From: Streptomyces sp. NRRL F-5630
GTDB lineage: Bacteria; Actinomycetota; Actinomycetes; Streptomycetales; Streptomycetaceae
Direction of reading: 5' to 3'
Assembly: GCF_000719475.1 (NCBI RefSeq)
Contig: NZ_JOGO01000026.1
Location: 16,591-80,590, forward strand
Length of the DNA: 64,000 bases
A program made the position numbers and the translations under genes. Below, one piece after another: positions 7,922 through 17,559 of this stretch. Every line of letters starts with the position of its first letter. Position 1 is the first letter of the stretch. The notes below the pieces were generated by a model. That model saw nothing but the letters and a program-made list of their open reading frames with translations, made no database searches and was not told the DNA's origin.

Positions 7922-9244
7922 TCAGGCGTAGAGGTGGTCGTCGGAGGTGCTGGGACGCATGAGGCCGAAGGCGACCGCGAGTCCGAACAGGCCGAAGAAG
8001 ACGAGAATGTAGGCGGGCACGAGGGTGCTGCCGGTGGTGTCGATGAGCCAGGTGGAGAGGTAGGGGCCCGCGCCGCCGCCGATGACGGCGCCGACGCTGT
8101 GGCCGAAGGCGACACCGGTGTTGCGGACCTGGACGGGGAAGAACTCGGGCATGACGGCGTAGGTGCCGGCTTGGCAGAGGGCGTAGGGGATCATGCCGAG
8201 GAGCAGGCCGGCGATGGCCAGGCCGACCGATCCGCGTCCCATGAGCCAGAAGGACGGGATGGTGATCGCGATGTAGGCGGTGTAGGAGACGACCAGGACG
8301 TGCTTGCCGCCGAGTCGGGTGCCGAGCTGGCCGCACAGGGGGATGAAGACGGCGGCGGCCAGGACGGCGAGCAGGACGATGGTGGCGGCTTCGCCTTCGC
8401 TGAAGTGCAGCACGGTGCTCAGGTAGGAGGCGACGAACACGGTGCCGACGTACGTGCCGACGTTCTGGACGGTGGAGATGGCCATGACCTTGCCGAGCGG
8501 GCCGCGGTAGTCGGCCATGAGCTCCTTGAGCGGCTTGCGGTCGGAGCGGTCGGCGGGCTCGGCGCTGCGGAACTCGGGGGTGTCCTCGATCTTCAGGCGC
8601 AGGTAGAGGCAGAGCAGGCCGAGGGGGACGGCGAGGAGGAACGGGATGCGCCAGCCCCAGGACTCCATGGCGCCTTCGGGGACGAAGGTCGCGGCGAGGG
8701 CTGCCATGCCCGCGGCGCAGGCCTTGCCGAACACGGCGACGCCGGGGATGAAGGAGATGTACAGCGAGCGGCGTTCCTTCGGGGCCCACTCGCGGATGTA
8801 GCTGGCGGCGCCGCCGATCTCGCCGCCACTGGAGAAGCCCTGGAGCATGCGCAGGACGATGAGCAGGAACGGGGCGGCGACGCCGATGGAGGCGTAGCCG
8901 GGGAGCAGGCCGGTGAGGGCGGCGGCCAGGCTCATGAGGCCGATGCTGGCGATGAGGCTGACGCGGCGGCCGACGCGGTCGCCGAGGCGGCCGAAGAAGA
9001 GGGCTCCGAGGGGGCGGACGGCGAAGGCCGAGCCGAAGACCAGAAACGTGTTGAGGAGGCCGACGGTCGGGTTGTCACTGGGGAAGAAGACGATCGCGAG
9101 CGTCGCGGCGACGTAGCCGTAGACGCTGAAGTCGTAGTACTCGATGAAGGTGCCGAAGGCGGCCACGGCGGTGGCCTTCTTCGCCTTGCGGCGCCGTTCG
9201 TCGGCGACGGGGGTCACCTCTGCAGTGTCCGTGGGGACTGACAT
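7922..9244 (-). CDS. MFS transporter, metabolite:H+ symporter (MHS) family
   Basis: A 440-aa, 12-segment membrane transporter. Typical MHS features are AAFGTFIEYYDFSVYGY at the start of TM1, the loop FGRLGDRVGRR between TM2 and TM3, LRMLQGFSSGGEIGGA in TM4, and a duplicated loop motif in the second half. Relatives carry organic acids such as citrate, 2-oxoglutarate, shikimate or proline/betaine with protons. ATG 9244 has GAGG at suitable distance. As first gene of a leftward operon with a 2-hydroxyacid dehydrogenase and a RraA-type aldolase it probably imports their substrate. It is divergent from the IclR-type gene at 9531, the likely regulator. Confidence 0.87.
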   Translation of the reverse strand: MSVPTDTAEVTPVADERRRKAKKATAVAAFGTFIEYYDFSVYGYVAATLAIVFFPSDNPTVGLLNTFLVFGSAFAVRPLGALFFGRLGDRVGRRVSLIASIGLMSLAAALTGLLPGYASIGVAAPFLLIVLRMLQGFSSGGEIGGAASYIREWAPKERRSLYISFIPGVAVFGKACAAGMAALAATFVPEGAMESWGWRIPFLLAVPLGLLCLYLRLKIEDTPEFRSAEPADRSDRKPLKELMADYRGPLGKVMAISTVQNVGTYVGTVFVASYLSTVLHFSEGEAATIVLLAVLAAAVFIPLCGQLGTRLGGKHVLVVSYTAYIAITIPSFWLMGRGSVGLAIAGLLLGMIPYALCQAGTYAVMPEFFPVQVRNTGVAFGHSVGAVIGGGAGPYLSTWLIDTTGSTLVPAYILVFFGLFGLAVAFGLMRPSTSDDHLYA

Positions 9245-9530
9245 CTCGCACCTCGCTGTGCAAAAACTGGGACGGCGTCCTGTAAACTGTTCGGTGAGTG
9301 TCTGGTCGGGATCCGCCTGGTGTCAACCCTTCAACCGGGATGACGCGAAACACCAGGGCAACACGGCGTTCACACGCACCCGCCGACGGCGGCGCACCGG
9401 CGATCCTGGCGGCCGGTGCCGCGTAGAGTTGGCCGATCAGGCGGAACACGACAGGGGGCGTCGAAGTGGAGCGGCTGCAACGGGCCTCGCGGACCCCGGA
9501 ACGCGGCACCGGCCGCAAACGGTGCCGGTC
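9245..9530. promoter_or_regulatory. Divergent control region between MHS transporter and IclR genes
   Basis: About 286 bp without a supported gene. An 11-bp palindrome GGACGGCGTCC (9270-9280) with an A-run (CAAAAACTGG) and TGTAAACTG around it lies 26 bp upstream of the transporter ATG. It is a reasonable place for an IclR-type operator and leftward promoter, but no consensus match is strong enough to fix the promoter. Confidence 0.3.
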
Positions 9531-11087
9531 ATGAGCGCCGGTCCGGCCGTCAACGACCGCATCCTCGCCACCCTCGACGCGCTCGTCCGCCGGCCCACCG
9601 ACCAGCCCTGGGGCGTGCGCGAACTCGCCGAGGACACCGGCCTGAGCCGCAGCACCGTCCATCGCGTGCTCCAGGCACTCACCGAACGCGACCTCGCGAC
9701 GCAGACCGCGCACGCCACCTACACCTCAGGCCCCCGCCTGCGCGTCCTGGTGGACCGCCTCCACCGCAGCCATCCGCTCCTCGGCCAGGCCCGGCCCCTC
9801 GCACAGGACCTGGCGGCGGCTTGCGACGCCACCATCCTGCTGTCCCTCTACGACCCCGCCCGCGCCGACGCCTTCGTCGCTCTCACCGCCGTACCGGACG
9901 GTCCCGTCCGGTACCGTCTCGACCCCGGCCGCCCGCTCCCCCTCCACGCCGGCGCCGCGGGCCGCGCCATCCTCGCCGAACTCCCCCCGGACGTCCTCGC
10001 CCGGCTCGACCTCACCGCCCACACCGATGAGACCGTGACCGACCCCGCCGAGCTCAAGGACCTCCTCGAACAGGGCCGCGCCCAGGGCGTCACCGTCAGC
10101 GTCGGTCAGCACATCGCCCTCGCCGCCGGTGTCGCCGCCCCGCTGCACGCAGCCGGCCTCACAGGCGCCCTGTCCGCCACCCGCCTGCGCCACGAGACCG
10201 ACCCGGAGGACATCGCCCGCCTCGCCCCCCTTGTCCGCGAAGCCGCCGACCGGGCGAGCCGCCTGACGCCCCGCGAGCACCCGCCCCTCCCCCAGGGACA
10301 CACCCCGCCGTCCCCCGCAGCCGACGACAGCGGCGGCTCCGCCGCGGCACGCGTCGAAAACCTGATCACCGCCCTGTGCACGGCCGCTCCCCTGCCCACC
10401 GGCGGCCGCGCCCTCGCGCGCGTCCTGCACGGCAACCCCGCCACCACCGCCCGGCTCCTCGACACCGCCCTGACCAGCGGCCTGGCCGTCCTCCGCGAGG
10501 AACACGCCCTCGCCGGCCCCCTCCTCATGCGATGGGCGGCCATCCTCGGCCCCCTGGAGTCCACCGGCGCCCTCGTGGCCCCGGCCCTGCACGCCCTGGC
10601 CCAGGAGACCGGCGAAACCATCGCGCTGACCGAATACGACCAGACCACCGGCACCGCCCGGATGACCACCGTCGTCCCCGGCAGCAAGCCCATCCACTAC
10701 AGCCTCTCCACCGACGCCGACGTCCCCCTCACCGCCGGCGCCGCGGGCAAGGCCATCCTCGCCTTCCTGCCCGACCGCACCCTCGACGACCTCGAACTCG
10801 TCCCCTACACCGACCACACCCCCCTCGACCGCCCGCGCATCGCCACCGACCTGCTCGGCATCCGCGCCCGGGGCTGGGCCACCGGCGACCGCGAACGCAT
10901 CCCCGACGCCTACGGCATCGCCGTCCCCTACTTCACCGACCACGGAATCGCCGGCTCCATCACCGCCACCGTCCCCCGCCACCGAGCCGACCAGCTCGAC
11001 CCCACCGGCCTCGCGGCACACCTGGCCGCCACCGCCGCCGCCGTCACACGACTCCTCTCGCTCCGCACCACCCCACCCGCCCCCTGA
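9531..11087 (+). CDS. Double-length IclR-family regulator (two IclR units in tandem)
   Basis: A 518-aa protein made of two IclR-like units; usual IclR proteins are about 250-270 aa. Unit one (about 1-245) has a clear winged helix (GVRELAEDTGLSRSTVHRVL) and an effector domain with LPLHAGAAGRAILAELP. A Pro/Gly-rich linker with PPLPQGHTPPSP follows. Unit two (about 270-518) begins with a weak helix-turn-helix (ALARVLHGNPATTARLLDTA) and has a well-kept effector domain (VPLTAGAAGKAILAFLPD, GIAVPYFTDHGIAGSITATV). One polypeptide may thus work as a built-in dimer with one good DNA-binding domain. ATG 9531 is chosen for homology; GTG 9522 is possible and no strong ribosome site is visible. It is divergent from the transporter/dehydrogenase/aldolase operon, its probable target. 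Confidence 0.82.
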   Translation: MSAGPAVNDRILATLDALVRRPTDQPWGVRELAEDTGLSRSTVHRVLQALTERDLATQTAHATYTSGPRLRVLVDRLHRSHPLLGQARPLAQDLAAACDATILLSLYDPARADAFVALTAVPDGPVRYRLDPGRPLPLHAGAAGRAILAELPPDVLARLDLTAHTDETVTDPAELKDLLEQGRAQGVTVSVGQHIALAAGVAAPLHAAGLTGALSATRLRHETDPEDIARLAPLVREAADRASRLTPREHPPLPQGHTPPSPAADDSGGSAAARVENLITALCTAAPLPTGGRALARVLHGNPATTARLLDTALTSGLAVLREEHALAGPLLMRWAAILGPLESTGALVAPALHALAQETGETIALTEYDQTTGTARMTTVVPGSKPIHYSLSTDADVPLTAGAAGKAILAFLPDRTLDDLELVPYTDHTPLDRPRIATDLLGIRARGWATGDRERIPDAYGIAVPYFTDHGIAGSITATVPRHRADQLDPTGLAAHLAATAAAVTRLLSLRTTPPAP

Positions 11088-11323
11088 CACACAGGGGAAC
11101 CCCCCGGAAGACGAACCAGCGTTCCGCCCGCCCCGGAGTGGGACGCGCTCACGGCCGCTCCGCAGGCGACCAGCGGCGTTCCATGACGGAGCTTGATGGC
11201 GATGAGCTTCTTCGCCGCCTCCCTCGACAAGGCAACGGCCGCTGCCGAGGGTCCGCGGGTACGGCCGGAGCCGTCATGAGGGTGCGTCTCCATGCGACGC
11301 GGTGAAGGTCGGCCGGCTGGGCC

Positions 11324-12037
11324 TCACTCCCACACGACCACGCTGCGCCGTACGGGCACTGTCGCAGGGCCGGAGGCGAAGAGCTCCGGGGAGCGGCTGC
11401 GGATGCGCTCGATGTCGTCGAAGACGGCGCGAAGGTGATCGCGCATGCGACTGCGGGCCCCGGGGATGTCGCCCGCGGTGATCGCGGCGAAGATCTCGTG
11501 ATGCTGGTCGGCGAAGACGGTGGGGGACTCATGGCCGTGCAGGCCGAGCCGACGGGCCCGGTCGAGGTGGCCCTTGGCGGCGGCGACGGTGGCCCAGGCG
11601 TTGCCGTGACCGCTCAGCCGCATCAGATCGTGGTGGAAGGCCTCGTCCAGGACGAAGAACTCCTCGCGGTCGAGACCGGTGCGCCGCTGGCACTCCAGGT
11701 TGTTCCGCAGCTCCTCGACCGTCTCGGTGTCGAGCTGTTCGGGAAGGTCCTCCAGGGAGGCGAGTTCCACCGCTTCGCGCAGGAACTGCGCGTCGGCGAC
11801 CTGGGCAGCGTCGACGCGCGAGACGAACGACCCGATCTTCGGGAAGACCTGCACCAATCCCTCCTGGGCGAGGAGGATCAGGCTCTCCCGCACGGGGGTG
11901 CGGCTGACGCCCAGTGAGGCGGCCAGTTCGTTCTCCGACAGGGCGGCGCCCGGGGCGAGTTCCAGGGTCAGGACCATCTGGCGCAGCTTGAGGTAGATGT
12001 CGCGCCGACTGGTCCGCCGCCCGTTCGATTGAGCCAT
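11324..12037 (-). CDS. GntR-family (FadR subfamily, FCD domain) regulator
   Basis: A 237-aa transcription factor. The N-terminal winged helix contains LELAPGAALSENELAASLGV and SRTPVRESLILLAQEGLV, the standard GntR pattern; the C-terminal FCD ligand-binding domain has FFVLDEAFHHDLMRLSG, FADQHHEIFAAITAGD and RMRDHLRAV, containing His residues used for metal and effector binding in FadR-type proteins. ATG 12037 is preferred over GTG 12043 because AGGA lies 7 bases upstream of it. The gene is divergent from the mannonate dehydratase operon, with a perfect TTGTATACAA palindrome between them, so it probably represses uronate/aldonate catabolism and is released by an intermediate such as fructuronate or mannonate (inference). 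Confidence 0.87.
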   Translation of the reverse strand: MAQSNGRRTSRRDIYLKLRQMVLTLELAPGAALSENELAASLGVSRTPVRESLILLAQEGLVQVFPKIGSFVSRVDAAQVADAQFLREAVELASLEDLPEQLDTETVEELRNNLECQRRTGLDREEFFVLDEAFHHDLMRLSGHGNAWATVAAAKGHLDRARRLGLHGHESPTVFADQHHEIFAAITAGDIPGARSRMRDHLRAVFDDIERIRSRSPELFASGPATVPVRRSVVVWE

Positions 12038-12089
12038 GCGCACATCCTACGTACCGGACGAAGGGTCTTGCTCCTCTGTGCGACAGATG

Positions 12090-12101
12090 CTTGTATACAA
12101 G
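12090..12101. promoter_or_regulatory. GntR/FadR-type operator palindrome
   Basis: Perfect 12-bp palindrome CTTGTATACAAG. It resembles operators of FadR-subfamily GntR regulators, which contain a central GTATAC-like core. It lies 27 bp before the GTG of the mannonate dehydratase gene and 53 bp before the divergent GntR gene, so binding could control both. Confidence 0.65.
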
Positions 12102-12127
12102 TACTGCACGACAGGATGGAGCCGTAA

Positions 12128-13336
12128 GTGAGCAAGATCGCGCGGGCCGAGGTGCTCGTCTCCTCTCCCGGTCGCACGTTCGTCACGCTGCGCATCACCA
12201 CCAGCGACGGAGTCACCGGACTCGGGGACGCCACGCTCAACGGGAGGGAGCTGGCCGTCGCCAGTTACCTCCGGGACCACGTGGCCCCTCTGCTCATCGG
12301 CCGCGACCCCGCCCGCATCGAGGACATGTGGCAGTACCTCTACAAGGGCGCCTACTGGCGCCGCGGCCCGGTGACGATGACCGCGGTCTCGGCCGTGGAC
12401 ACCGCGCTGTGGGACATCAAGGGCAAAGTCGCGGGCCTGCCCGTGTACCAGCTCCTCGGCGGCCGATCCCGCGACGGCGTGCTGGTCTACTCGCACGCGA
12501 GCGGCACCGACGTGCCCTCCCTCCTCGACGATGTCGAACGCCACCTGGAACTGGGCTACCGGGCGGTGCGGGCACAGGCCGCGGTTCCCGACGTCGGTGG
12601 CACCTACGGGGTGCGCAAGGGCAAGATCTACGAGCCGGCCGCGACCGACCTGCCCGAGGAGCAACCCTGGGACACCGACGCCTACCTCGGCTTCGCGCCG
12701 GGATACCTGGAGGCGGTCCGGGAGCGGTTCGGGTTCGGCTTCCACCTGCTGCACGACGTGCACCACCGGCTGACGCCGATGGAGGCCGCCCGCTTCGGGC
12801 GGAGCGTCGAGGACTGCCGGCTGTTCTGGATGGAGGACCCGACCCCTGCGGAGAACCAGGAGGCGTTCCGGCTCATCCGCGAACACACCACCACACCGAT
12901 CGCGGTCGGCGAGGTGATGAACTCCATCTGGGACGTGCAGCACCTCATCACCGGGCAGCTCATCGACTACGTACGCACCACCGTCGCACACGCGGGCGGC
13001 ATCACCCACCTGCGGCGGATCTTCGACCTGGCGGCGCTGTACCACATCCGCACCGGCTCGCACGGCGCCACCGATCTCTCACCCGTCAGCATGGCCGCCG
13101 CCGTGCACCTCGACGTCACCGTGCCGAATTTCGGCATCCAGGAGTACATGGGCCACGCGGAGGAGACCTTCGAGGTGTTCCGCTCCGGCGTCACCTTCGC
13201 CGACGGGTACCTCAACCCCTCCGACGAGCCCGGCCTCGGCGTGGAGTACGACGACAGGGCCGCCGAGCGCTTCCCTTACCAACGCCGCTATCTCCCTGTG
13301 GCGCGCCGTCTCGACGGTTCGGTGCACGACTGGTGA
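12128..13336 (+). CDS. manD: Mannonate dehydratase-like enolase-superfamily enzyme
   Basis: A 402-aa enzyme of the enolase superfamily, ManD/RspA subgroup, converting D-mannonate (or D-gluconate) to 2-keto-3-deoxygluconate. The length equals the ManD norm. Visible features: [20 protein letters not shown] and LWDIKGK in the capping domain, metal ligands in [10 protein letters not shown] (Asp), [10 protein letters not shown] (Glu) and IAVGEVMNS (Glu), and the C-terminal [20 protein letters not shown]. The start is GTG 12128, preceded by GGA-containing sequence. The gene overlaps the next (fructuronate-reductase-like) by 4 bp (GTGA), giving translational coupling. Together they match the order of hexuronate breakdown. 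Some homologues act on gluconate or are weakly active, so the substrate is inferred from context. Confidence 0.88.
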   Translation: MSKIARAEVLVSSPGRTFVTLRITTSDGVTGLGDATLNGRELAVASYLRDHVAPLLIGRDPARIEDMWQYLYKGAYWRRGPVTMTAVSAVDTALWDIKGKVAGLPVYQLLGGRSRDGVLVYSHASGTDVPSLLDDVERHLELGYRAVRAQAAVPDVGGTYGVRKGKIYEPAATDLPEEQPWDTDAYLGFAPGYLEAVRERFGFGFHLLHDVHHRLTPMEAARFGRSVEDCRLFWMEDPTPAENQEAFRLIREHTTTPIAVGEVMNSIWDVQHLITGQLIDYVRTTVAHAGGITHLRRIFDLAALYHIRTGSHGATDLSPVSMAAAVHLDVTVPNFGIQEYMGHAEETFEVFRSGVTFADGYLNPSDEPGLGVEYDDRAAERFPYQRRYLPVARRLDGSVHDW

Positions 13337-14790
13337 GCACCGCACCCGCCCTTCCCCGCCTGGACCGCCGCGCGCTGTCGCGACTGGCGCCCGGCCTCCT
13401 GCCCGCCGTCGACCCGGCCGGACTGCGCCCACGCGTCGTGCACTTCGGGCTCGGCGCCTTCCACCGGGCCCATCAGGCCCTCTACACGCAGAACGCCGCC
13501 GCCGTCTCGGGCGAGCCCTGGGGCATCACGGCCGTCGCGCCCCGCTCGACCGCCACCGTGCGCGCCCTGCGGGAACAGGACTGTCTGTACTCGGTCGTCG
13601 AGCGCCGCCCCGACGGCCACGCCTGCCAGGTCGTCGGGTCCGTGGTCGGCGCCCTGGCGATGGGCGCTGACGCCGCGGCCGTCGACGCGCTGCTCGCCGA
13701 TCCCGAGGTGAGCGTGGTGACCCTCACGGTGACCGAGAAGGGTTACCACCGGTCTGTCGCGACGGGCGGTCTGGACACGGCGGCGGCGCCCGTCGCCGCG
13801 GACCTGGCCGCCCCGCCCGGCGCGCCGCTCACCACCGTGGTGGGACGCCTCGCTTCGGGTCTGGCCCTCCGGATGCGGTCGGGCGCGGCCCCCGTCGCCG
13901 TCGTCTCCTGCGACAACATGGCGGGCAACGGCACCGTACTGGCCCGCGTCGTGCGCGACTTCGTCGACGCCTCGACCTGGCCGGACCGGGAGACCGTGCT
14001 GGCACGGATGGACGAGGCGGTGACCTTCCCCTCGACCGTCGTCGACCGGATCGTGCCCGCGACCAGCGACGACGACCGGTCGGCCGCCCGCACCGCGCTG
14101 GGCCTCGACGACAGCCTGACCGTCGCCAGTGAGCCCTACCGCAGTTGGGTCCTGGAGGATTCCTTCGCCGCGGCCCGGCCGCCCTGGGAGCATGACGGCG
14201 CCCTCTTCGTGCCGGACGTCGGCCCGTACCAGCTCACCAAGTTGCGGCTGCTCAACGGCTCCCACTCGGCCCTGGCCCACCTGGGCCTCGCCACTGGACA
14301 CGCCACCGTCGCCGACGCCATGGCGACGGATTGGGGCGAACGGCTCGTCCGCGCACTGTGCGCCGAGGTCGCGCCCACCCTGCCGGCCGGAGGACCCGAC
14401 CCCGCGGCGTACGCCGGTGAACTCGTCGTCCGCTTCCGCAACCCCACGATGCACCACACGCTGCGGCAGATCGACTCCGACGCTTCCCTGAAGATCACCG
14501 AGCGCTGGCTGCCCGCCCTGCGCGAGCTGCGCGCGAGCGGCACGCACACGCCGGTCCTGGCCCTCGCCCTCGCCGCTTGGGCGCACGGCACCCGGCCCGG
14601 TGTCCATGACCGGTCGGACCCCGCGACCGAGGCCCTCGCCTCCTGCTGGAACGCGGGCGACCCCGCGGCCGGGACGGTGAGCGCGCTGCTGCGCACCGTC
14701 GGCGCCGCGGATCTCGCCGACGACACGGCTCTCACCGCGGCCGTCGCCGACCGGTTGCCCGCCCTGCGCGCGGGCCGCGTCGAGATCTGA
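13333..14790 (+). CDS. uxuB: Mannitol dehydrogenase-family oxidoreductase, probable D-fructuronate reductase
   Basis: A 485-aa polyol-specific long-chain dehydrogenase. The Rossmann segment [14 protein letters not shown] lies near residue 35; the catalytic signature [14 protein letters not shown] (Lys-x5-Asn-x2-His) lies near residue 300, and DIFFERENT family pieces such as [11 protein letters not shown] are present. In uronate catabolism UxuB reduces D-fructuronate to D-mannonate, the substrate of the preceding enzyme. The start GTG 13333 overlaps the stop of the previous gene. Mannitol or arabinitol dehydrogenase activity is the main alternative, but operon position next to a ManD homologue favours fructuronate reductase. 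Confidence 0.83.
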   Translation: MSTAPALPRLDRRALSRLAPGLLPAVDPAGLRPRVVHFGLGAFHRAHQALYTQNAAAVSGEPWGITAVAPRSTATVRALREQDCLYSVVERRPDGHACQVVGSVVGALAMGADAAAVDALLADPEVSVVTLTVTEKGYHRSVATGGLDTAAAPVAADLAAPPGAPLTTVVGRLASGLALRMRSGAAPVAVVSCDNMAGNGTVLARVVRDFVDASTWPDRETVLARMDEAVTFPSTVVDRIVPATSDDDRSAARTALGLDDSLTVASEPYRSWVLEDSFAAARPPWEHDGALFVPDVGPYQLTKLRLLNGSHSALAHLGLATGHATVADAMATDWGERLVRALCAEVAPTLPAGGPDPAAYAGELVVRFRNPTMHHTLRQIDSDASLKITERWLPALRELRASGTHTPVLALALAAWAHGTRPGVHDRSDPATEALASCWNAGDPAAGTVSALLRTVGAADLADDTALTAAVADRLPALRAGRVEI

Positions 14791-14872
14791 CCCCTCCCGC
14801 AACACTCCACCTTCCCGCCCCCATGCACCCCCCTGCACCCACCCGTTCCGTCCCCGAACAACGGAGTTCACG

Positions 14873-16267
14873 ATGAAGGACAGCGCCGTCGCCGCGGAGC
14901 AAACGCGTCCCGCGAAGCGCACCACGGGCGATCTGGCCAGAGCCGCCGTCTCGGGCTGGCTGGGCACGGCCATGGAATTCATGGACTTCCAGCTCTACTC
15001 GCTGGCCGCCGCCATCGTCTTCAACAAGCTCTTCTTCCCCGACGTGAGCCCCGCGATCGGGCTGATCGCCGCGATGGCCACCTACGGCGTCGGCTATGTC
15101 GCCCGGCTCGGCGGCGCGGTGTACTTCGGGCGCATGGGCGACAGGCTCGGCCGCAAGAAGGTCCTCTACATCACCGTGCTCCTGATGGGCGCCTCGACCA
15201 CCCTGATCGGCGTCCTGCCCACCTACGGCACGATCGGCATCATGGCACCGATCCTGCTGGTCGCGCTGCGGCTGGCCCAGGGGTTCGGCGCGGGCGCCGA
15301 GATCGCCGGCGCGACGGTGCTCCTCGCCGAGTACGCGCCCGCCAAGCGCCGGGGCCTGATCTCTTCGCTGGTGTCGCTCGGCACCAACTCCGGAACCCTC
15401 GCCGCCTCCGGCTTGTGGGCCGTCCTGCTCGCCGTGCTCAGCGAGGACCAACTCCTGTCCTGGGGCTGGCGGCTGCCGTTCCTGCTCAGCTTCGCCATGA
15501 TGCTGTTCGCCGTCTGGCTGCGTCGCGGCCTGAAGGAGAGCCCCGTCTTCGAGGAACGCGCCGACGTCGTGGACGGTGTGGCGCTGGACCGCGAGGAGGT
15601 GGAGTCGGTCATCACCGACTCCGCTGAGCAGCAGGGCAGCGTACTGGCAGCCGGCGTGCGGCAGCGCAAGGGCAAGGCGTTCTTCCTCGCCCTGGCGCTC
15701 CGCTTCGGCCAGGCCGGCAACTCCGGACTGATCCAGACCTTCCTCGTCGGCTACATCGCCACCAATCTCGCGGTCGACCGGTCCGTACCCACGGACGCGA
15801 TCGTGTACGGCTCGCTCGTGGGATTCGCCACCGTGCCGTTCATCGGCCTGCTCGGCGACCGCGTCGGCCGCCGCGTGCTCTACCTGGTCGTCTCGGCGCT
15901 GACCATGGTCCTCGCCTTCCCGGTGATGCTGCTGATCACCTCCGGCACCACGCCGGGCGTGATGATCGGCATGGTGCTCGGCCTCAACGTCGGCGTGCTC
16001 GGGCTGTTCTCGCTGGAGAGCGTGACGATGGCCGAACTCTTCGGCGCCCGCACCCGGTTCACCCAGCTCGCCCTCGCCAAGGAGATCGGCGGCATCCTCG
16101 CCACCGCGATAGGCCCCGTCCTCGCCGCCACCCTCACGGCCGTCACCGGGAGCTGGTGGCCCATCGCCGCCATGCTCATCGTCTACTCACTGATCACGTT
16201 CGTCGGCGCGTACCTGGCGCCCGAAACCCGCGGACGCGACCTGGTCCGCCTGGAGGACGCCGTATGA
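14873..16267 (+). CDS. MFS transporter, MHS family
   Basis: A 464-aa, 12-segment transporter of the metabolite:H+ symporter group. TM1 is announced by SGWLGTAMEFMDFQLYSL; the inter-helix loop FGRMGDRLGRKK and VALRLAQGFGAGAEIAGATV are characteristic; a longer cytoplasmic loop with many acidic residues (about 228-255) separates the halves. GGAG precedes the ATG. It sits between the fructuronate-reductase-like gene (82 bp) and an idonate-dehydrogenase-like gene (4-bp ATGA overlap), so it likely imports the sugar acid used by this operon. It is clearly distinct in sequence from the MHS protein at 7922-9244. Confidence 0.86.
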   Translation: MKDSAVAAEQTRPAKRTTGDLARAAVSGWLGTAMEFMDFQLYSLAAAIVFNKLFFPDVSPAIGLIAAMATYGVGYVARLGGAVYFGRMGDRLGRKKVLYITVLLMGASTTLIGVLPTYGTIGIMAPILLVALRLAQGFGAGAEIAGATVLLAEYAPAKRRGLISSLVSLGTNSGTLAASGLWAVLLAVLSEDQLLSWGWRLPFLLSFAMMLFAVWLRRGLKESPVFEERADVVDGVALDREEVESVITDSAEQQGSVLAAGVRQRKGKAFFLALALRFGQAGNSGLIQTFLVGYIATNLAVDRSVPTDAIVYGSLVGFATVPFIGLLGDRVGRRVLYLVVSALTMVLAFPVMLLITSGTTPGVMIGMVLGLNVGVLGLFSLESVTMAELFGARTRFTQLALAKEIGGILATAIGPVLAATLTAVTGSWWPIAAMLIVYSLITFVGAYLAPETRGRDLVRLEDAV

Positions 16268-17364
16268 CCACCGCCGCCGAGGAACACGGAGCCACAGCCG
16301 CCGGCAAGCGCACCATGCGTGCCCTGGTGGTGCACGGCCCCGGCGACGTCCGCGTGGACGAACGGCCGCTGCCGGTACCCGGACCCGGCGAGGTCCTGCT
16401 GGCCCTGGAGTGGGGCGGCATCTGCGGATCCGACATCGCCTACTGGAGGCACGGCGCGTCCGGTACGGCCGCGCTGAGCCATCCGCTGGTCCTCGGACAC
16501 GAGGTGGCGGGCCACATCGCCGCGCTCGGCCCCGGCGTCACCGGGCTCGCCGAAGGCCAGCCGGCGACCGTCCACCCGGCCCGGCCGGTCGGCGACGGCG
16601 TGCTGCCCCAACGGATCGCGGGCCGCACCAACCTCTACCCCCACGTCCGCTACTTCGGCTCGGCAGCCTTCACCCCCCACACCGACGGCGGGTTCAGCGA
16701 ATACCGCACGGTCGACGCCGACCAGGTACGGCCGCTGCCGGACGGGGTGGACACCGAGCGGGGCGCGCTGGCGGAGCCGCTGGCCGTGGCCCTGCACGCC
16801 GTCGGCCGAGCCCCTTCCCTGCACGGCCGGACCGTCCTGGTCAACGGTGCCGGACCGATCGGCTCCCTGGTGGTGGCCGCCGCCAAACACCGCGGCGCGG
16901 GCACCGTGATCGCCGCCGACCTGTCGGCGGACGCGCTCGCCGTCGCCCGGGCGATGGGAGCCGACGAGACCCGCGACCTCGCGCGCGGCGAGACGCTGCC
17001 GGAGGACGTAGAGGTGGTCTTCGAGGCGTCGGGCGCCCCGGCGGCGCTCGGTGCGGTACTGCGGGCCACCGCCCGCGGCGGCACCCTCGTCCAGGTCGGC
17101 AACCTGCCCGGCAGCGCGGTCACCGCCGTCCTCGGCGACCTGGTCACCCGCGAGATCACCTGGACGGGGTCGTACCGCTTCGTGGAGGAGATCGACGACG
17201 CGCTGCTCGCCCTGCGCGACGGCGTGGACGTCACACCGCTGATCACCCACCGCTTCCCACTGGACCGGGCGGCCGAGGCCCTGTCGGTCGCCGCCGACCC
17301 GGCCGCCGGGAGCAGCAAAGTGCTGCTGCGGCTGTCCGGCAGGGGGGATTCGGCTCCCGCCTGA
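16264..17364 (+). CDS. idnD: Zinc-type alcohol dehydrogenase, L-idonate 5-dehydrogenase-like
   Basis: A 366-aa medium-chain dehydrogenase. Catalytic-zinc residues are visible in GGICGSDIAYWRHG and LGHEVAG, the NAD-binding motif is VNGAGPIGSLVVAAAK, and NLYPHVRYFGSAA with DGGFSEY resembles IdnD, which oxidises L-idonate to 5-ketogluconate. Oddly, the lobe that normally holds four cysteines for structural zinc (PARPVGDGVLPQRIAGRTNL) has none, so structural zinc is probably missing. An N-terminal tail of about 17 residues precedes MRALVVHGPGDV; the second Met is an alternative start, but ATG 16264 overlaps the transporter stop and suits coupling. Last gene of the sugar-acid operon, followed by a terminator. 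Confidence 0.82.
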   Translation: MTTAAEEHGATAAGKRTMRALVVHGPGDVRVDERPLPVPGPGEVLLALEWGGICGSDIAYWRHGASGTAALSHPLVLGHEVAGHIAALGPGVTGLAEGQPATVHPARPVGDGVLPQRIAGRTNLYPHVRYFGSAAFTPHTDGGFSEYRTVDADQVRPLPDGVDTERGALAEPLAVALHAVGRAPSLHGRTVLVNGAGPIGSLVVAAAKHRGAGTVIAADLSADALAVARAMGADETRDLARGETLPEDVEVVFEASGAPAALGAVLRATARGGTLVQVGNLPGSAVTAVLGDLVTREITWTGSYRFVEEIDDALLALRDGVDVTPLITHRFPLDRAAEALSVAADPAAGSSKVLLRLSGRGDSAPA

Positions 17365-17504
17365 GGGCTGCCCCGTAATCCCTGGTGGGAGCGCCGTGAG
17401 CTGGTCGGCACCGCAGGTGCCACTGCGCCCGAGCCCCACCGGGCGTAGCGGAGGGTCAGACGTTCCTGATCAGCCCGGGCGTCGAGTACGACGTCCTGTG
17501 GAGA

Positions 17505-17554
17505 CGTGGGTGGGGCCGGCCCGGAAGATCTGCTCCGGGCCGGCCCCACCCACG
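17505..17554. terminator. Strong bidirectional hairpin terminator
   Basis: Perfect 21-bp inverted repeat: arms 17505-17525 and 17534-17554 with an 8-base loop (AGATCTGC). It lies between the converging sugar-acid operon and the DctA gene, whose stop codon is only 6 bp away, and so can end transcription from both sides. Confidence 0.88.
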
Positions 17555-17559
17555 CGCTC

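Noticed and set aside
11088..11323. Small gene between IclR and GntR genes
   Set aside because: Short frames on both strands show no features or ribosome sites; the gap holds nothing I can support.
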